Below are positions 1 to 10,077 of a stretch of DNA of 64,000 nucleotides, in pieces. Positions within the stretch are counted from its first letter, which is position 1. The number at the start of each line of letters is the position of its first letter. Under the pieces are notes generated by a model, which worked only from the letters and a program-made list of their open reading frames with translations, did no database searches and was not told where the DNA came from. The DNA is taken from positions 30,980-94,979 of the forward strand of contig QYAI01000109.1 in assembly GCA_003988855.1 (NCBI GenBank), given 5' to 3'. This DNA is from Arachnopeziza araneosa. Its lineage: Eukaryota > Ascomycota > Leotiomycetes > Helotiales > Arachnopezizaceae. Position numbers and translations under genes: made by a program.

Positions 1-370
1 CGCAATGATCTTAGCGCGTTCATCCACTTGGCTTCATTTTCAACCCCTTTCAAGGTTTACTCCTTAAAATGATGTAGGAGAGTGTGTGGTTTGCTGACAT
101 ACTAATTTCAGATAACGAAATATCATTGGTTTGATAACAGGGCGAAGCTCGCCCGCATTGCCTTGTTGTTCAGCTCTAGTGCGAGACAAGCCACCACCAC
201 TGCCAAGCTCTTCCGTCTGCCAAGATCATTGCTGCGCCCAGTGGCATCACAATCGAAGCCACGATATCCATAGTTATAACGGTCTAAAGTTCCTACAATT
301 AGCGGCTCTGGCCCTGAAAACTCGTTTGATATATCAAAACCTCAATCATAATACTCATCGCATCCTCAAC

Positions 371-967
371 ATGCCTTTACTATCCTCAATTTTCCATCGC
401 AAGAGTCACAGTCCTGAGGGCAATGAATTTAGCGTCAAAGAGAGTGCTGCTGCCCTACTCAAACAATCAAACCCTCCTCCCTACACAGAAAACGAACAAA
501 CCTACCGTCAAACTGTCTTGGACCCCAGTGTTCCTCAGCAGACGGCACCCCAATTCGCACCCGGCACCGGTCCAACAGCGCACGCTCAAATGCACCAAGC
601 CCAGAACGCTGGCATGCTAGCAGGCGGTGCAGTCGGCCTCGCAACAGGAGGAGATCCCGTTGTAGACATGGTGGGTGGACAAGTTGGTGCGAACGTCTTG
701 ATGCAACGGATTCAACAAGAACAGAAACATCAATACTACCGCGATCAAGCTTTGAGATACAGAGATGGGCTGCCAGCTGATGGGGTGGGCGCTGCTGGAG
801 GGTTGGCGCCGCCGGTTCAATCAGTGGAGGGGAGGGATCGAAACCGGAGTCGTAGTCAGGGGAGAGATGAGAAGAGGAAGGCGAGGTGGGAGAGGAGGGC
901 GAAGCGTCGGGATGGTGAGGGTGGGATGGGACAGAATAGGGTTTCATCCGGGAGCCAGAGTGATTAA
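371..967 (+). CDS. Small PPxY-containing protein with Gly-rich core and basic tail
   Basis: A 198-residue open frame; I start at the ATG at 371 because the in-frame sequence upstream (131-370) is low quality and looks like leader. No family is recognised with certainty. Visible features: a PPPY motif at residues 35-38 (the class of motif bound by WW domains of Nedd4/Rsp5-type ubiquitin ligases); a Pro/Gln-rich stretch to about residue 75; a Gly/Ala-rich, mildly hydrophobic segment about 77-110 (NAGMLAGGAVGLATGG); then a very basic Arg/Lys-rich tail from about 145. There is no signal peptide. The layout suggests a small membrane-associated or ligase-adaptor protein, but that is inference. Codon use and composition look like a real gene. 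Confidence 0.6.
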   Translation: MPLLSSIFHRKSHSPEGNEFSVKESAAALLKQSNPPPYTENEQTYRQTVLDPSVPQQTAPQFAPGTGPTAHAQMHQAQNAGMLAGGAVGLATGGDPVVDMVGGQVGANVLMQRIQQEQKHQYYRDQALRYRDGLPADGVGAAGGLAPPVQSVEGRDRNRSRSQGRDEKRKARWERRAKRRDGEGGMGQNRVSSGSQSD

Positions 968-1900
968 CTGGAATTGATCTGATGACCTTATGATGGTGTA
1001 ATATTTAATTATGTATTTGGGAATTGTGCTAGCGATGGACACTAATTAACTTGCTGAATATTTATAGTCTTCCTTGAGTGTTGGAACTTCTCACCGGTGC
1101 TTTGCTATTGTTGATTCTTCTGTACTGCTCTGGAATTTTTGTTGTTTATTATTCCATTTTCAAGTTTTTACTTTCGAATCTGTGGAAATATGATTGCACA
1201 TTGGCAAGATCGATTTTGGCGAGACATAGAACTAGTTAACTTAAAAATATGCGACGAAATTTAGAGTCACAAAAACAGTGCGTGTCGAATGAGCATGCCG
1301 AGGAACGTCTTGTGTCCATTCGCAAAACATATTTCATCACACCTCTGAATTGAAATTTTTATTTGCGATGGCACTGTCCAGATATTGAAAAGGAGTATTT
1401 AGCCAAGAGAAAAACACCACCTCGTAACATCACGAGGAAATCAAGTATCGGTGAAGAAATCATGTATTGGTGAAGACAAGCCAGCTTCCCGTCTTTATCC
1501 ATACAATGTAGCTATTTGCGCCTGGTACCCCAAATCGCTTTGGTTATGCCTCCCCTGCGGATAAACTTACATAGGAACATTGAGAGCGATCTAGTTATCC
1601 TGTGAATAATATTGCATGACCGAGGTTATACTTTAGCTAAATGGATGAGATCCACCTGCAAACATGAAAACCCTGTCTTACGTTTTAACCCGCCCGCTTG
1701 GAAGCAAAACTCAGATATCGTGTGCACACCCATTGTCACTCAGGATCTTATAAGGCTGAATGGAGGTATCGAGGTCAATGCTGAAGCCTGCAGGCACATA
1801 TCGATGTGAATATCATGACGAGCAAGTAGGAGAAGCAATGGCCCACGATTTCTACATCTTTCCTTGCCAAAGGTCAACTCGACGACAGAACTTACACTCC
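968..1900. other. Intergenic, AT-rich, no gene seen
   Basis: No supportable coding region. A 19-base unit is imperfectly repeated in tandem at about 1438-1475 (both copies contain GGTGAAG), too short to name. Upstream of the amine-oxidase pseudogene, about 1900-1970, there is an open hydrophobic reading (many Leu/Ser/Trp codons) in the same frame as the oxidase. It ends at a TAA and could be the ruined secretion leader of that gene. Confidence 0.4.
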
Positions 1901-1979
1901 GCTATGGCTTTATCTAAATAACGTTTGGTCTTGGTTTTCATCTTCGTTATCTTTGCTTTTACTATTCGGCTAATTAGCG

Positions 1980-3715
1980 ACCCGAAATGGACCTGCATGC
2001 AGAAAAACACAAGTTGCAGTCCTCGGAGCTGGTGTGGCAGGTATCACTGCTGCTGTTAGTTCTCTAATCATAATAATGATTCTTCCGATCCCATATTAGC
2101 AAGCTCTCAGCAACAACTCTGTTTCGGATTTTCTCATCGTTGAGTACACAAACGAGATTGGTGGACGTTGTCGGTCTGCTCCTTTTGGTATGGATGCAGA
2201 TGGAAACCCATACATTGTTGAGCTCGGAGCCAGCTGGGTATAATGTCGAACAAATTTGCTGACTACATCACTAACTGGCGTTAAGATTCAAGGAATTTTC
2301 TCTCCTGGAGGCCCCGAGAATCCAATCTGGAGGCTCGTAAGTGATATTTCCCATCCGAAGTGAAGCAATGCTCATGAACCAAGGTCCAGAAGTATAACGT
2401 CACCAATCATTTCACCGATCTTTCATCCATTGAAACATTTGATGAGACAGGCCCAGTTGATTACTTGCAAAAGCGGTATGCTTTCGATGACGCGTATTTA
2501 ATCGTGAAACAAAGTGCAGGATATAATCTGGTTGGTAATTTTCAAGATCGAAGCTTCAGAGCCGCCCTCAGACTTGCTGGCTGGAATCCTACTGGTGACG
2601 CTCAAGCCGTGGCGGTGGAATGGTATAGAGTGGACTATGAATATGCACAGACTCCGGTTAGTAGAGCAACATGATCATTCATTCATTCTTAAAACTCTTG
2701 GCTTACACAAATTATACATGACCTTTTGTCCGAACGGTTTACAATTGCAAATTTCGTAAGCCACAAACTAAGCTCAATAAGCTTGGTCAATTTACTAAGA
2801 TTTAGAACTCCACATTTTACGGGTTTTCAGAAGTTAACAATTTGGTCTTTGATACACGAGGATATCATTCCTTCCTGCACGGCGAGGCATCCGAATTTCT
2901 CGTGGAGAACGATCCCCGTCTTCTCCTCAACACCATTGTAACCGACATAAACTACGACGACAACGGAGTAACCATTGCCAACCAAGATGGAAGTTGTATC
3001 GAAGCCGACTACGCGATTGTCACCTTCTCGGTCGGAGTTCTCCAGTCAGGTGACGTGACATTTTCCCCTCCTCCCTAACTGGAAAGAAACGGCAATCCAA
3101 AGCTTCCGAATGGGCGTTTATACCAAAATATTCCTCCAATTTCCTCCCGACAAGGTCTTCTGGAACACGTTTACGGAATTCTCCCTGTACGCCTCCAGAA
3201 CCCGCGGCTACTACCCGGTCTGGCAATCCCTCGACAACGAGCATTTCCTTCCGGGCAGCGGCATCTTCTTTGTCACTGTCGTCACAGATAACTCCTATAT
3301 TATGGACCATCAGAATGATGCGACCACACAAGCACAGATCATGGTCACCTTGCGGCAGATGTTCGGTGAGGAGAACGTGCCAGACCCCGTCGCCTTTATG
3401 TATCCTCGCTGCAGCACCACGCCTTGAGCGTACGGGTCGTACTCCCACTCGCCGCCGGGATTGACTCTTGAAGGACACCAGAATCTGCGTGCTAACGTAG
3501 GCAGGGTGTGGTTGGCGGGTGAGGCCACGAGTGCAGAGTTCTATGGCTATCTCCATGGTACTTATTTTGAAGGGCAGGCGGCGGGAAATGCGGTGGCAAG
3601 GTGTTTGGGAGCGGATGCGGGGAGTTTGAGGAAACATGAGAACGAACAGTTTTATGAGGTCTTGGGAGGCACGACGGGTCTCTGTCATTATTCGGCTGAG
3701 GATCGCTGCTTTTAA
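1980..3715 (+). pseudogene. Flavin-containing amine (polyamine) oxidase, broken
   Basis: The family is clear. An FAD-binding Rossmann start (VAVLGAGVAGITAA) is encoded at about 2011-2054, followed by EIGGR, then SVGVLQSGDV, and a C-terminal FAD site (GEATSAEFYGYLHG) at about 3517-3560. Such enzymes oxidise polyamines, releasing hydrogen peroxide. Introns fit at 2055-2099, 2238-2285, 2337-2383 and from 2657 to about 2830 (the last may hide a small exon). Two lesions follow. After SPPP the frame hits TAA at 3076-3078, while the expected continuation (PNWKETA) lies in another frame, so one base is missing near 3070. A TGA at 3425-3427 interrupts STTP/AYGSYS, where the family has Trp. The preceding Arg-Trp also reads Arg-Cys. 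No start codon is visible; a hydrophobic leader-like reading upstream ends at a TAA. The last two-thirds are otherwise well conserved, so the decay is recent. Confidence 0.85.
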
Positions 3716-3991
3716 ACTAGTCTTCAGACGATTGGAGGTGTGGGTTGCCAGGTGAAGGAGGATAAGGATCTAGGGGGTCGGGATGAGTAGAATTTTGGCT
3801 GGTCTTTCACACCAAGAGTATTTGAATATCGGTGTGGAAGTTGCGATCAATTTTGATGAATTTTACACCGCCAACGGTAGTCTACAGTAGAATAAGAAGA
3901 ATACTTTGCTATAATATTCGTGGTATTTGCCCTTTGACCTTGTCTTTTCTCTAATCTATTTATGATTTCTCCAAGATCTTTGCTAATGCAA

Positions 3992-5542
3992 TCAGAGGGT
4001 CCAGTCGTACCAAGAAACTTGTGTCGTAGCAGAACAATCATAGCTAGCAAAATCGATCAAAACTCTCGTATACCGCAAAATTGCCAAGCAGGCCTGAGCC
4101 AACGCAAGATAGGCCGGCACCCAGCCATCCAAATCAGTCAACTCCGAGCCTGTTACAAGCCAGAATATCATTCGCGGCATACCACAAAGAAGTAGATTCA
4201 ATACGTATACCGCCTGGGGTGACACGACCAAGTAAACCAGTAAAAAATATGCGGTTATATAAAAAGCGAAGGGCCCAAGAACACAGATGTAGAGTACGAG
4301 ATGCTCCAGAGGCATCATCCACATCTCTTTGGTGAAGCTCCAATCGGGTTTCCACAGGAAACTGTCCACCCAGACATAGTACCTCCAGTACGGACTGAAG
4401 TATGGTGCAGCCGTCCACGACAATAAAGGCCAGGCGTTGAATCCCATCAGAACAGTGCAACAGATCCGGCCTAGGATGAAGGTGTTGAAATCTGAGAAGA
4501 AAAGTGATGGTTGTATCAGAGCTGTCTCGAAGGTCACTTTTGCTTCTTCGAGGCTGTACAACCTCGACACCAAATCGTTTCCCCTTCTAGATAGACGAGT
4601 TCCCGCATCCCAGCATCTGTCGAGCTCTGTTCGCAGCATCCATTTTTCATGGCGTACTTCCCACGACTTGCGCCACAGCTGACCCAATTTCAAAACCTGC
4701 TCTCTTTCTTCTTCTGACAACTTCCGCCGAGAAGCCACGATGGTGATGAGCTCTGTTACTAGCCACAAGCAGAAATACATACATCCGCAGACTTTGGGAC
4801 CCAAAAAATTCCATGCTCCTGTGACGGAATAGATCTTCACCAGCGCAAGTAGCATGGGAATCCATACAAGGAGGCGATAGGTTAGGCCCTTCTCGTATCG
4901 TTCGGTCTCTTGTAGTTGCGAGAGAAAAATGGTATCGAGAGATGCTTGTGCGTGCTTTTTCGTTTCATCATCATCTTCATTTTCTTCATCACCGTCACGC
5001 ATTCCGGCAGCTCTGTTGGCCCTCTGATGCAAATTTGTATTTGCCCGTCCTTCCTCGGCTTCAATGGTCGTACTCCTGGCCACAGCTGGAATCACCTCTT
5101 CATCCAACTCTTGCTGTTTCTCGCCGCTGGAAACATCCGTCGTATCGACCGAATCACCAGATTCTTGGTTTCCACTCTCAAGTTTCTCTTCTTCTCTAGC
5201 GCGTTTTTCTCTCCATGCTTCCTGGTAGGAATCATATTCAGTCGTCGTCCAGGTATTGCCCTCACGTACGGCCAACAACGTCACACAGACCACACGCAAC
5301 GAATAGCATCGGATCAAACCCATCAGGAGTTGAAAAGCAAGGTTCAAGGCCTCCACAAGTCCGAAGTGTGGTGAGAGTCGCCATACTCGACCGGATTTGT
5401 TGAAGGTCAGGGAGCCGCGAGGATGTGCCAGACAGCCGATTGCGAGGGAGACGAGCACCGCAAGTGCGCTCCCATTTGACCAGTTTTCTGAGGTGCATGT
5501 TGGAGGCGTCCACGGAATCGTGGAGTTTGAAGCTTCTGCCAT
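3992..5542 (-). CDS. Polytopic membrane protein of unknown function
   Basis: A single-exon 516-residue protein starting at the ATG at 5542 (MAEASNSTIPW). Hydrophobic segments are visible at about residues 25-40, 62-90, 218-238, 250-268, 345-365, 398-450 (two or three spans, with LVLYICVLGPFAFYITAYF) and about 470-495, giving seven to nine membrane spans. Between the second and third spans lies a soluble, very acidic Glu/Lys-rich linker (about 100-210) likely to be disordered or coiled. A charged amphipathic region lies at about 275-340. I do not recognise a named family; the layout resembles fungus-specific integral membrane proteins. The neighbouring amine-oxidase pseudogene converges on it, about 275 bases away. 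No lesion was seen. Confidence 0.75.
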   Translation of the reverse strand: MAEASNSTIPWTPPTCTSENWSNGSALAVLVSLAIGCLAHPRGSLTFNKSGRVWRLSPHFGLVEALNLAFQLLMGLIRCYSLRVVCVTLLAVREGNTWTTTEYDSYQEAWREKRAREEEKLESGNQESGDSVDTTDVSSGEKQQELDEEVIPAVARSTTIEAEEGRANTNLHQRANRAAGMRDGDEENEDDDETKKHAQASLDTIFLSQLQETERYEKGLTYRLLVWIPMLLALVKIYSVTGAWNFLGPKVCGCMYFCLWLVTELITIVASRRKLSEEEREQVLKLGQLWRKSWEVRHEKWMLRTELDRCWDAGTRLSRRGNDLVSRLYSLEEAKVTFETALIQPSLFFSDFNTFILGRICCTVLMGFNAWPLLSWTAAPYFSPYWRYYVWVDSFLWKPDWSFTKEMWMMPLEHLVLYICVLGPFAFYITAYFLLVYLVVSPQAVYVLNLLLCGMPRMIFWLVTGSELTDLDGWVPAYLALAQACLAILRYTRVLIDFASYDCSATTQVSWYDWTL

Positions 5543-5848
5543 ATTCAATTGATGTGTGAAGGGTGGTAAGGCGCTGCCCTTTTAAGGTGGGAAAATGCAG
5601 TGCGGCTGAGCTGGGGGCTGAGCTGCGACAGAAGCTACAGAAGGCTTGGATAAAGTGGCCTGTGGGTTGTCTTCAGCCACTTCTCGGACTTGAGTCTCTC
5701 CATTTCGATGTGTCAATTGACTTTCCCTTCTACGTTGGGAGGCTTGTCCATTCGAACAAGTCGATCAATCAACGGGGTGTTGGCCTACCTGACTCTGCGG
5801 AGGAATCGATTATAAGGCAGCATTATCCGCTCCATTCAATGATTCTGA

Positions 5849-5907
5849 CTAATCCATCTTGAAGATATCTTTCGATGAATCAAATGGATCGTTCCGTCTT
5901 GGAATCT
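5849..5907 (-). pseudogene. C-terminal relic of an ankyrin-gene paralogue
   Basis: Read on the minus strand this encodes IPRRNDPFDSSKDIFKMD followed by a stop, matching the tail of the ankyrin pseudogene at 8059 (IPRREDLLDLSEVMSSELIL, stop). A second alignable block follows downstream in the 3' flank (about 5726-5775 versus about 7998-8050), with most differences being transitions. The two loci are therefore old duplicates, and here only the 3' end survives. The intervening sequence (5543-5848 and 5908-6564) holds no other gene I can support. Confidence 0.5.
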
Positions 5908-6564
5908 ACCTAATCTAATAGCTGAGAGTCCTAACTTATATAGAGATTCGTGGGAGCGGCTCGCAGACACGCAAATCTCATCACCACCTATAATCGTAAA
6001 AAAAGCATGAGAATTAGTGCTCTATTCGGGAGATTTTAGTAGGCTTTGCTAAGGAAAGCTCCTCGCTTCAGTACAAATCGCAATGGATGATTTTCAATCC
6101 CAGCTGCCTCCCCTAGCGAAAATTGATTTTCACCTGCCAAGCGAGTGGCATTTATGCCTACTGCCAAGTATCCATTCCCACATTGGTGCTCGACCTTCAC
6201 CGATGGTCTTGGAAATGCAACTTCAGCTCTCAGCTATCCAAGCCATCTCCAACTCCGTGTTATTCGGCATAAAGGGGATGCAGATTTTGACATCATGCAA
6301 TTGCTGCTGATAAGAATTACTTCCACCTATTTTGTCAGCAGATGTGGATATTTTCCCGTCTCAAGGGCCTGACAGCGTTCGAAAAGAACAGTATCCAGCA
6401 GCAATATCTGGACCCTTTGACTTACCCCTTGTGGGATTTGAACCTCCATCGCATCCCCCCTTTTCCCTTCTTTTATTCTTTCTTTCCTTCTTTTCCTCTT
6501 TTGGTCGTGTTTGGCTATTTTGCCATGGGCGGGCGAGTGAGTCCCTCAGCCGGCGTCCGAGCTT

Positions 6565-6749
6565 CGAGGCGGGCAAAATTTGTCTTCGCCGAACGAAAAA
6601 AAATCAAAACCGGAAATGTAGAGTTATTAGATACGCATCTTTTATTGTCTAGAGTTTTTATCGACTTTAGTAGAAGAAAGATTGTGGTATTTGAGCTTCG
6701 ACTTTACAATCTCCTGACGCTTTGGCGAAGACAAATTTTGACCGCCTCG
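6565..6749. mobile_element. MITE-like element, copy A
   Basis: A 185-base non-coding element with near-perfect terminal inverted repeats of 26 bases: 6565-6590 and the reverse complement of 6724-6749 differ at one position (core CGAGGCGGTCAAAATT). It is flanked on both sides by CTT (6562-6564 and 6750-6752), a candidate three-base target duplication. The interior matches copies B and C, including the conserved GTAAAGTCGAAGCT core read on the minus strand. It has no coding capacity, so it would need a transposase in trans. Confidence 0.85.
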
Positions 6750-8058
6750 CTTGTGGATGTGCCAAAGGCAATATGGCTTGAGGTGGCTGGCGTCTCGCTG
6801 TCATATTTGTACTTCGAAAAGACATGCAAATAACTGAGCCATCTTTGAGCAGCGAACTCCTCGAACATGTGGCGTGGACTAGCATCTAATAGTTCAGTTT
6901 TAATTTTAAGCATGTCTTCTATAAGAATACTTCAATACTCTTCCTGAACTCTTATCCTCCTCTTTCATAAGATTGTGTCTGCATCACTTTTTCTGCAGCA
7001 CGCTCTTTCTACTACTCTCACTTCTGTCACTCTTTGCCAGTCTTTCTTTTTGACTTTAAAGCAACTCTTTTCTCAATAAATGCTAACACCTTGCTCTAAA
7101 ATAGCCATAGCCGTTGCAACCTCCGTAGCGACCAAAATCTTCACCTACCAGCAACAATGGAGTTGTGGCGCGTGCGGGTATAGCCACAGCGAGAATATCT
7201 ACGATATTGTTGGTACTTATGTCGCTCACAACCTCAATCAACAAGACAACAATGAGCTTTGTGCTGCGATATGCGACGGTAAGAATCACCTCCCCTCGAC
7301 GAAAGATCCTACCGTGCTAATACCAAGACACAGCCGACCCAACTTGTTTAGTATTTTGGGCATTTAATAGCAACGGGGATAACCGATGTGCGACGTAAAT
7401 ATTCTTCTCTTTTCTGTCACATTCATTCCTAGCCAAGTAAACGCTAATCAAATATGCTCTAGGTATAATTCTCCTATGACTCTGCTCTTCTCGACACCAC
7501 CAATCCGTATTCTTTCTATACACTTTATCGGGGTCAAGGGTTTCGGAAGATTAATAAGTAGTTCTCAATCTTGAAAGACAAGGCAATTACTATGAACCCG
7601 TGTTGAAGAATAGTCTAGAAAGGAGAGCACGCTACACTTCAATATATTTTGGAACAATTTCAATCTGTTTCACCTCTTAAACGCCTGCCCCAATTTTCCC
7701 TTCGAATAGCAGCTTCTGAAGATTATGGTTGTTAAGATTGTAAGCCGAATCTTGGCGTTTTATTGTCCGATCCAACTCCTAGGTTTGTAGCTCTATTCAT
7801 AAGCTGTTATTGGAGGCTGGGGAGATCCAGTGGGAGTAGAGCGGTCTGTATTCATTTTTAAGTCTGTGCTTGACTCACAATTCGAGCAGTGATAGGCAGT
7901 ATAATCATGTACCGGATGCATTTCAGTAGCTTGTAGGTCTAATAGTCGGGCTATAGCCATCTCTCGACCTTTATTCCTTTAGTTTCGCATACTCTAACTT
8001 CCTCTTCTACGCTAGTAAGTCTATATATTCGAACGAGTTAGTCAATACCAGTTAATAA
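6750..8058. other. Intergenic with weak coding candidates only
   Basis: AT-rich and mostly non-coding. A CT-rich stretch at 6945-7075 precedes an ATG at 7080 with about 67 open codons, followed by a GTAAGA donor-like site at 7281. This could be the first exon of a small gene, but it has no recognisable domain and I could not connect a second exon. The stretch 7960-8058 is the 3' flank of the ankyrin pseudogene and aligns with 5690-5848. Confidence 0.3.
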
Positions 8059-9557
8059 CTAAAGTATTAGCTCGCTCGACATAACTTCCGATAAATCTAA
8101 CAGATCCTCCCGTCTCGGAATCTTTCTCGGAGGCTCGTAGTTGGAATCTGTTCGCGATTGATACATGTTTGTTATTCCCCCTGTCGCTTGGGCTTTCTTG
8201 GTATTTTCTTCATCCCACCATAGTATGGCTAGTCGTGCAGCTTCAAACCCTTCTTTCGAAACAGATGTGTTGTCGGATAAGAGCGTGAATAGACCAACAA
8301 ATGCACTCCTTGTATTTGCGCCTCGCTGTAATAGCAGCCGTACCACATCGTCACGACCATTCTCAAAAGCCATTCTAAGTGCCGTTATTCCTTCTTCGTT
8401 TGTTGCCTCAATATCAGCACCAGCATTGAGCAAGACCCGTGTCTGGCCCTTAGGTCCTGCAGCTGCGGCTCCGTGGAGCGGAGTCTGGCCCTGACCATTT
8501 AATGCGTCAACGTCAGCACCGTAACGGATGAGCATCCTTGTAATTTTCTGGTTGTCCAGCTCCGCTGCAGAATGCAACTGGGTGCGGCCATATTTATCCT
8601 TCAGATTTGTGATGACCCCTGATGATGGGCTCAACAGTATTTCCGTCATCTTTTCGTCTTCTAAATAGACTGCCTAGAAGAGAGCCGTCTAGCCTACGTC
8701 ATCTCTAATATTTATGTCGACTTGGTAGTCTATCATCAGTTTCAAAAGCTTATCATTTCTGCTGTGAATAATATCTTGCATCAAATAATTGTAGCCAGTT
8801 TCTGCAAATATCTCTGGTTTCTTTGTGAGAAGTACTTGCATTACCCCGACATTCCCGACCCGAGCTGCCCACTTTATAGCGTTAGAAAGTTCTGAAGTAT
8901 CACAATCGATATCAAAACCGTTCTCTTTTAGCAGCTGAATAGGCGAAGGAGCTGGATTTGTGGCACTCTTGAATTCGTCTGATGCCTGTAGACTCGTCGC
9001 CAGGGAGTCATATGAGACATTTGGTGTAACTTCTTTGATCTACTACAAATTAACAGTTATTCGTTACCTTTATCACTCCTATTTATTACCTCTGACCTAA
9101 TCGCGAAGAAATTTTCTTCCGTTACACTCAATGAAACCGAAGACGCTTGCAGTGCAAGATTAGTTTGTGCTGGTACAATGGGAAATGAAACACTGTGAGG
9201 CTGTCTAGAATCGTTCGGTTCTTCCTCGTCGTTGCTGTTATTCATTCGCTGAGATATCGAGTCCCAGTTATCTTGTTCTGATTGGCTATTCAGTACGCTA
9301 CTGTCCGAAGTGAACACGAGAGGGATGACAACGTCGTATATCCTCTCGATGTCTGTTGATATCTTCGAGCGGGACTCCACCCTCGGAAAGGTCGCTCCAA
9401 GCCGTTTCCAGCCCAACTCGCCTTCCTCACCACCCTGTTCAATTGACAGTATCGTGGGCTCTAGCTTCCCACTTCTCACTTCTGAAATCAAGTCTTCGAT
9501 GAGGCTCTCGATTCTGCCCAGTGCTCCCACCGTGGGGCTGCTCAAAAAGAGCTCCAT
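8059..9557 (-). pseudogene. Ankyrin-repeat protein, broken by two TAG codons
   Basis: Exon 1 (9557-9090, ATG at 9557, MELFLSSPTVGAL) is a non-repeat N-terminal region. A 50-base intron (9089-9040, GTAATA...TAG) keeps the frame. Exon 2 runs 9039-8059 and encodes ankyrin repeats: AIKWAARVGNVGVMQVLL, IDYQVDINIRD, then YGRTQLHSAAELDNQKITRM and GQTPLHGAAAAGPKGQT. Two in-frame TAG codons at 8689-8691 and 8674-8676 fall inside one repeat, where the consensus G-TALF-A has Trp or Gln. TGG or CAG to TAG changes of this kind fit RIP. An ATG at 8649 could still start a 196-residue C-terminal piece. A further open stretch on the same strand (9558-9915, another frame) may be an upstream exon. Ankyrin repeats mediate protein binding; no enzymatic domain is seen. 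Confidence 0.75.
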
Positions 9558-10077
9558 TTGAGCGGTGTGATAGGTCAGCTTCTGCCGTAGGATATGCTGT
9601 AGGGCAGCTTTGACGATTCCAACCTACTTGAGGTAGTAAGCTCCTGGTAATGCCCAGCCGCTTCGCGACAGCCTCGATATACCGCCCAACATAGTTGGCC
9701 GATGGATAAGATGTCGCCAACTGAGAATCCGAACAACATTCTGGACGTGGGAAATTAGAAAGATGATGTGATTGTAAATACCATGAATGGAGAAACTTAG
9801 AAGGCGAAAGTTTGAGGAGGGCTTTCTTCAGCGTGAAAAATAAATTCCGATCAAAGCGGGCGTAGTGGGGCTGTGCATCACATTTGGCAGTGCCGACATT
9901 CTGAGACCAAGCCATTCACAACAAATCAGCAAACTGGTGGGAAAGGCTTGGCTTGATGAAGTTAGATGAGGCAGTGCACAGCAACGGCCATGATGCCGCA
10001 GCTCTACCGCGAAGAACTCCCACCCAAAGCTGCTTATTTTCAAACCCTTCAACATCTGCGGATTTCACGGTTTCAAA

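Noticed and set aside
459..947. 162-codon antisense open frame opposite the PPxY gene
   Set aside because: Composition (Ser/Pro/His) is that of a shadow frame; the sense frame has a better start and motif.
6411..6450. tRNA T-arm-like sequence on the minus strand (GGTTCAAATCC)
   Set aside because: The arm does not pair over five bases and no anticodon or D arm can be folded upstream.
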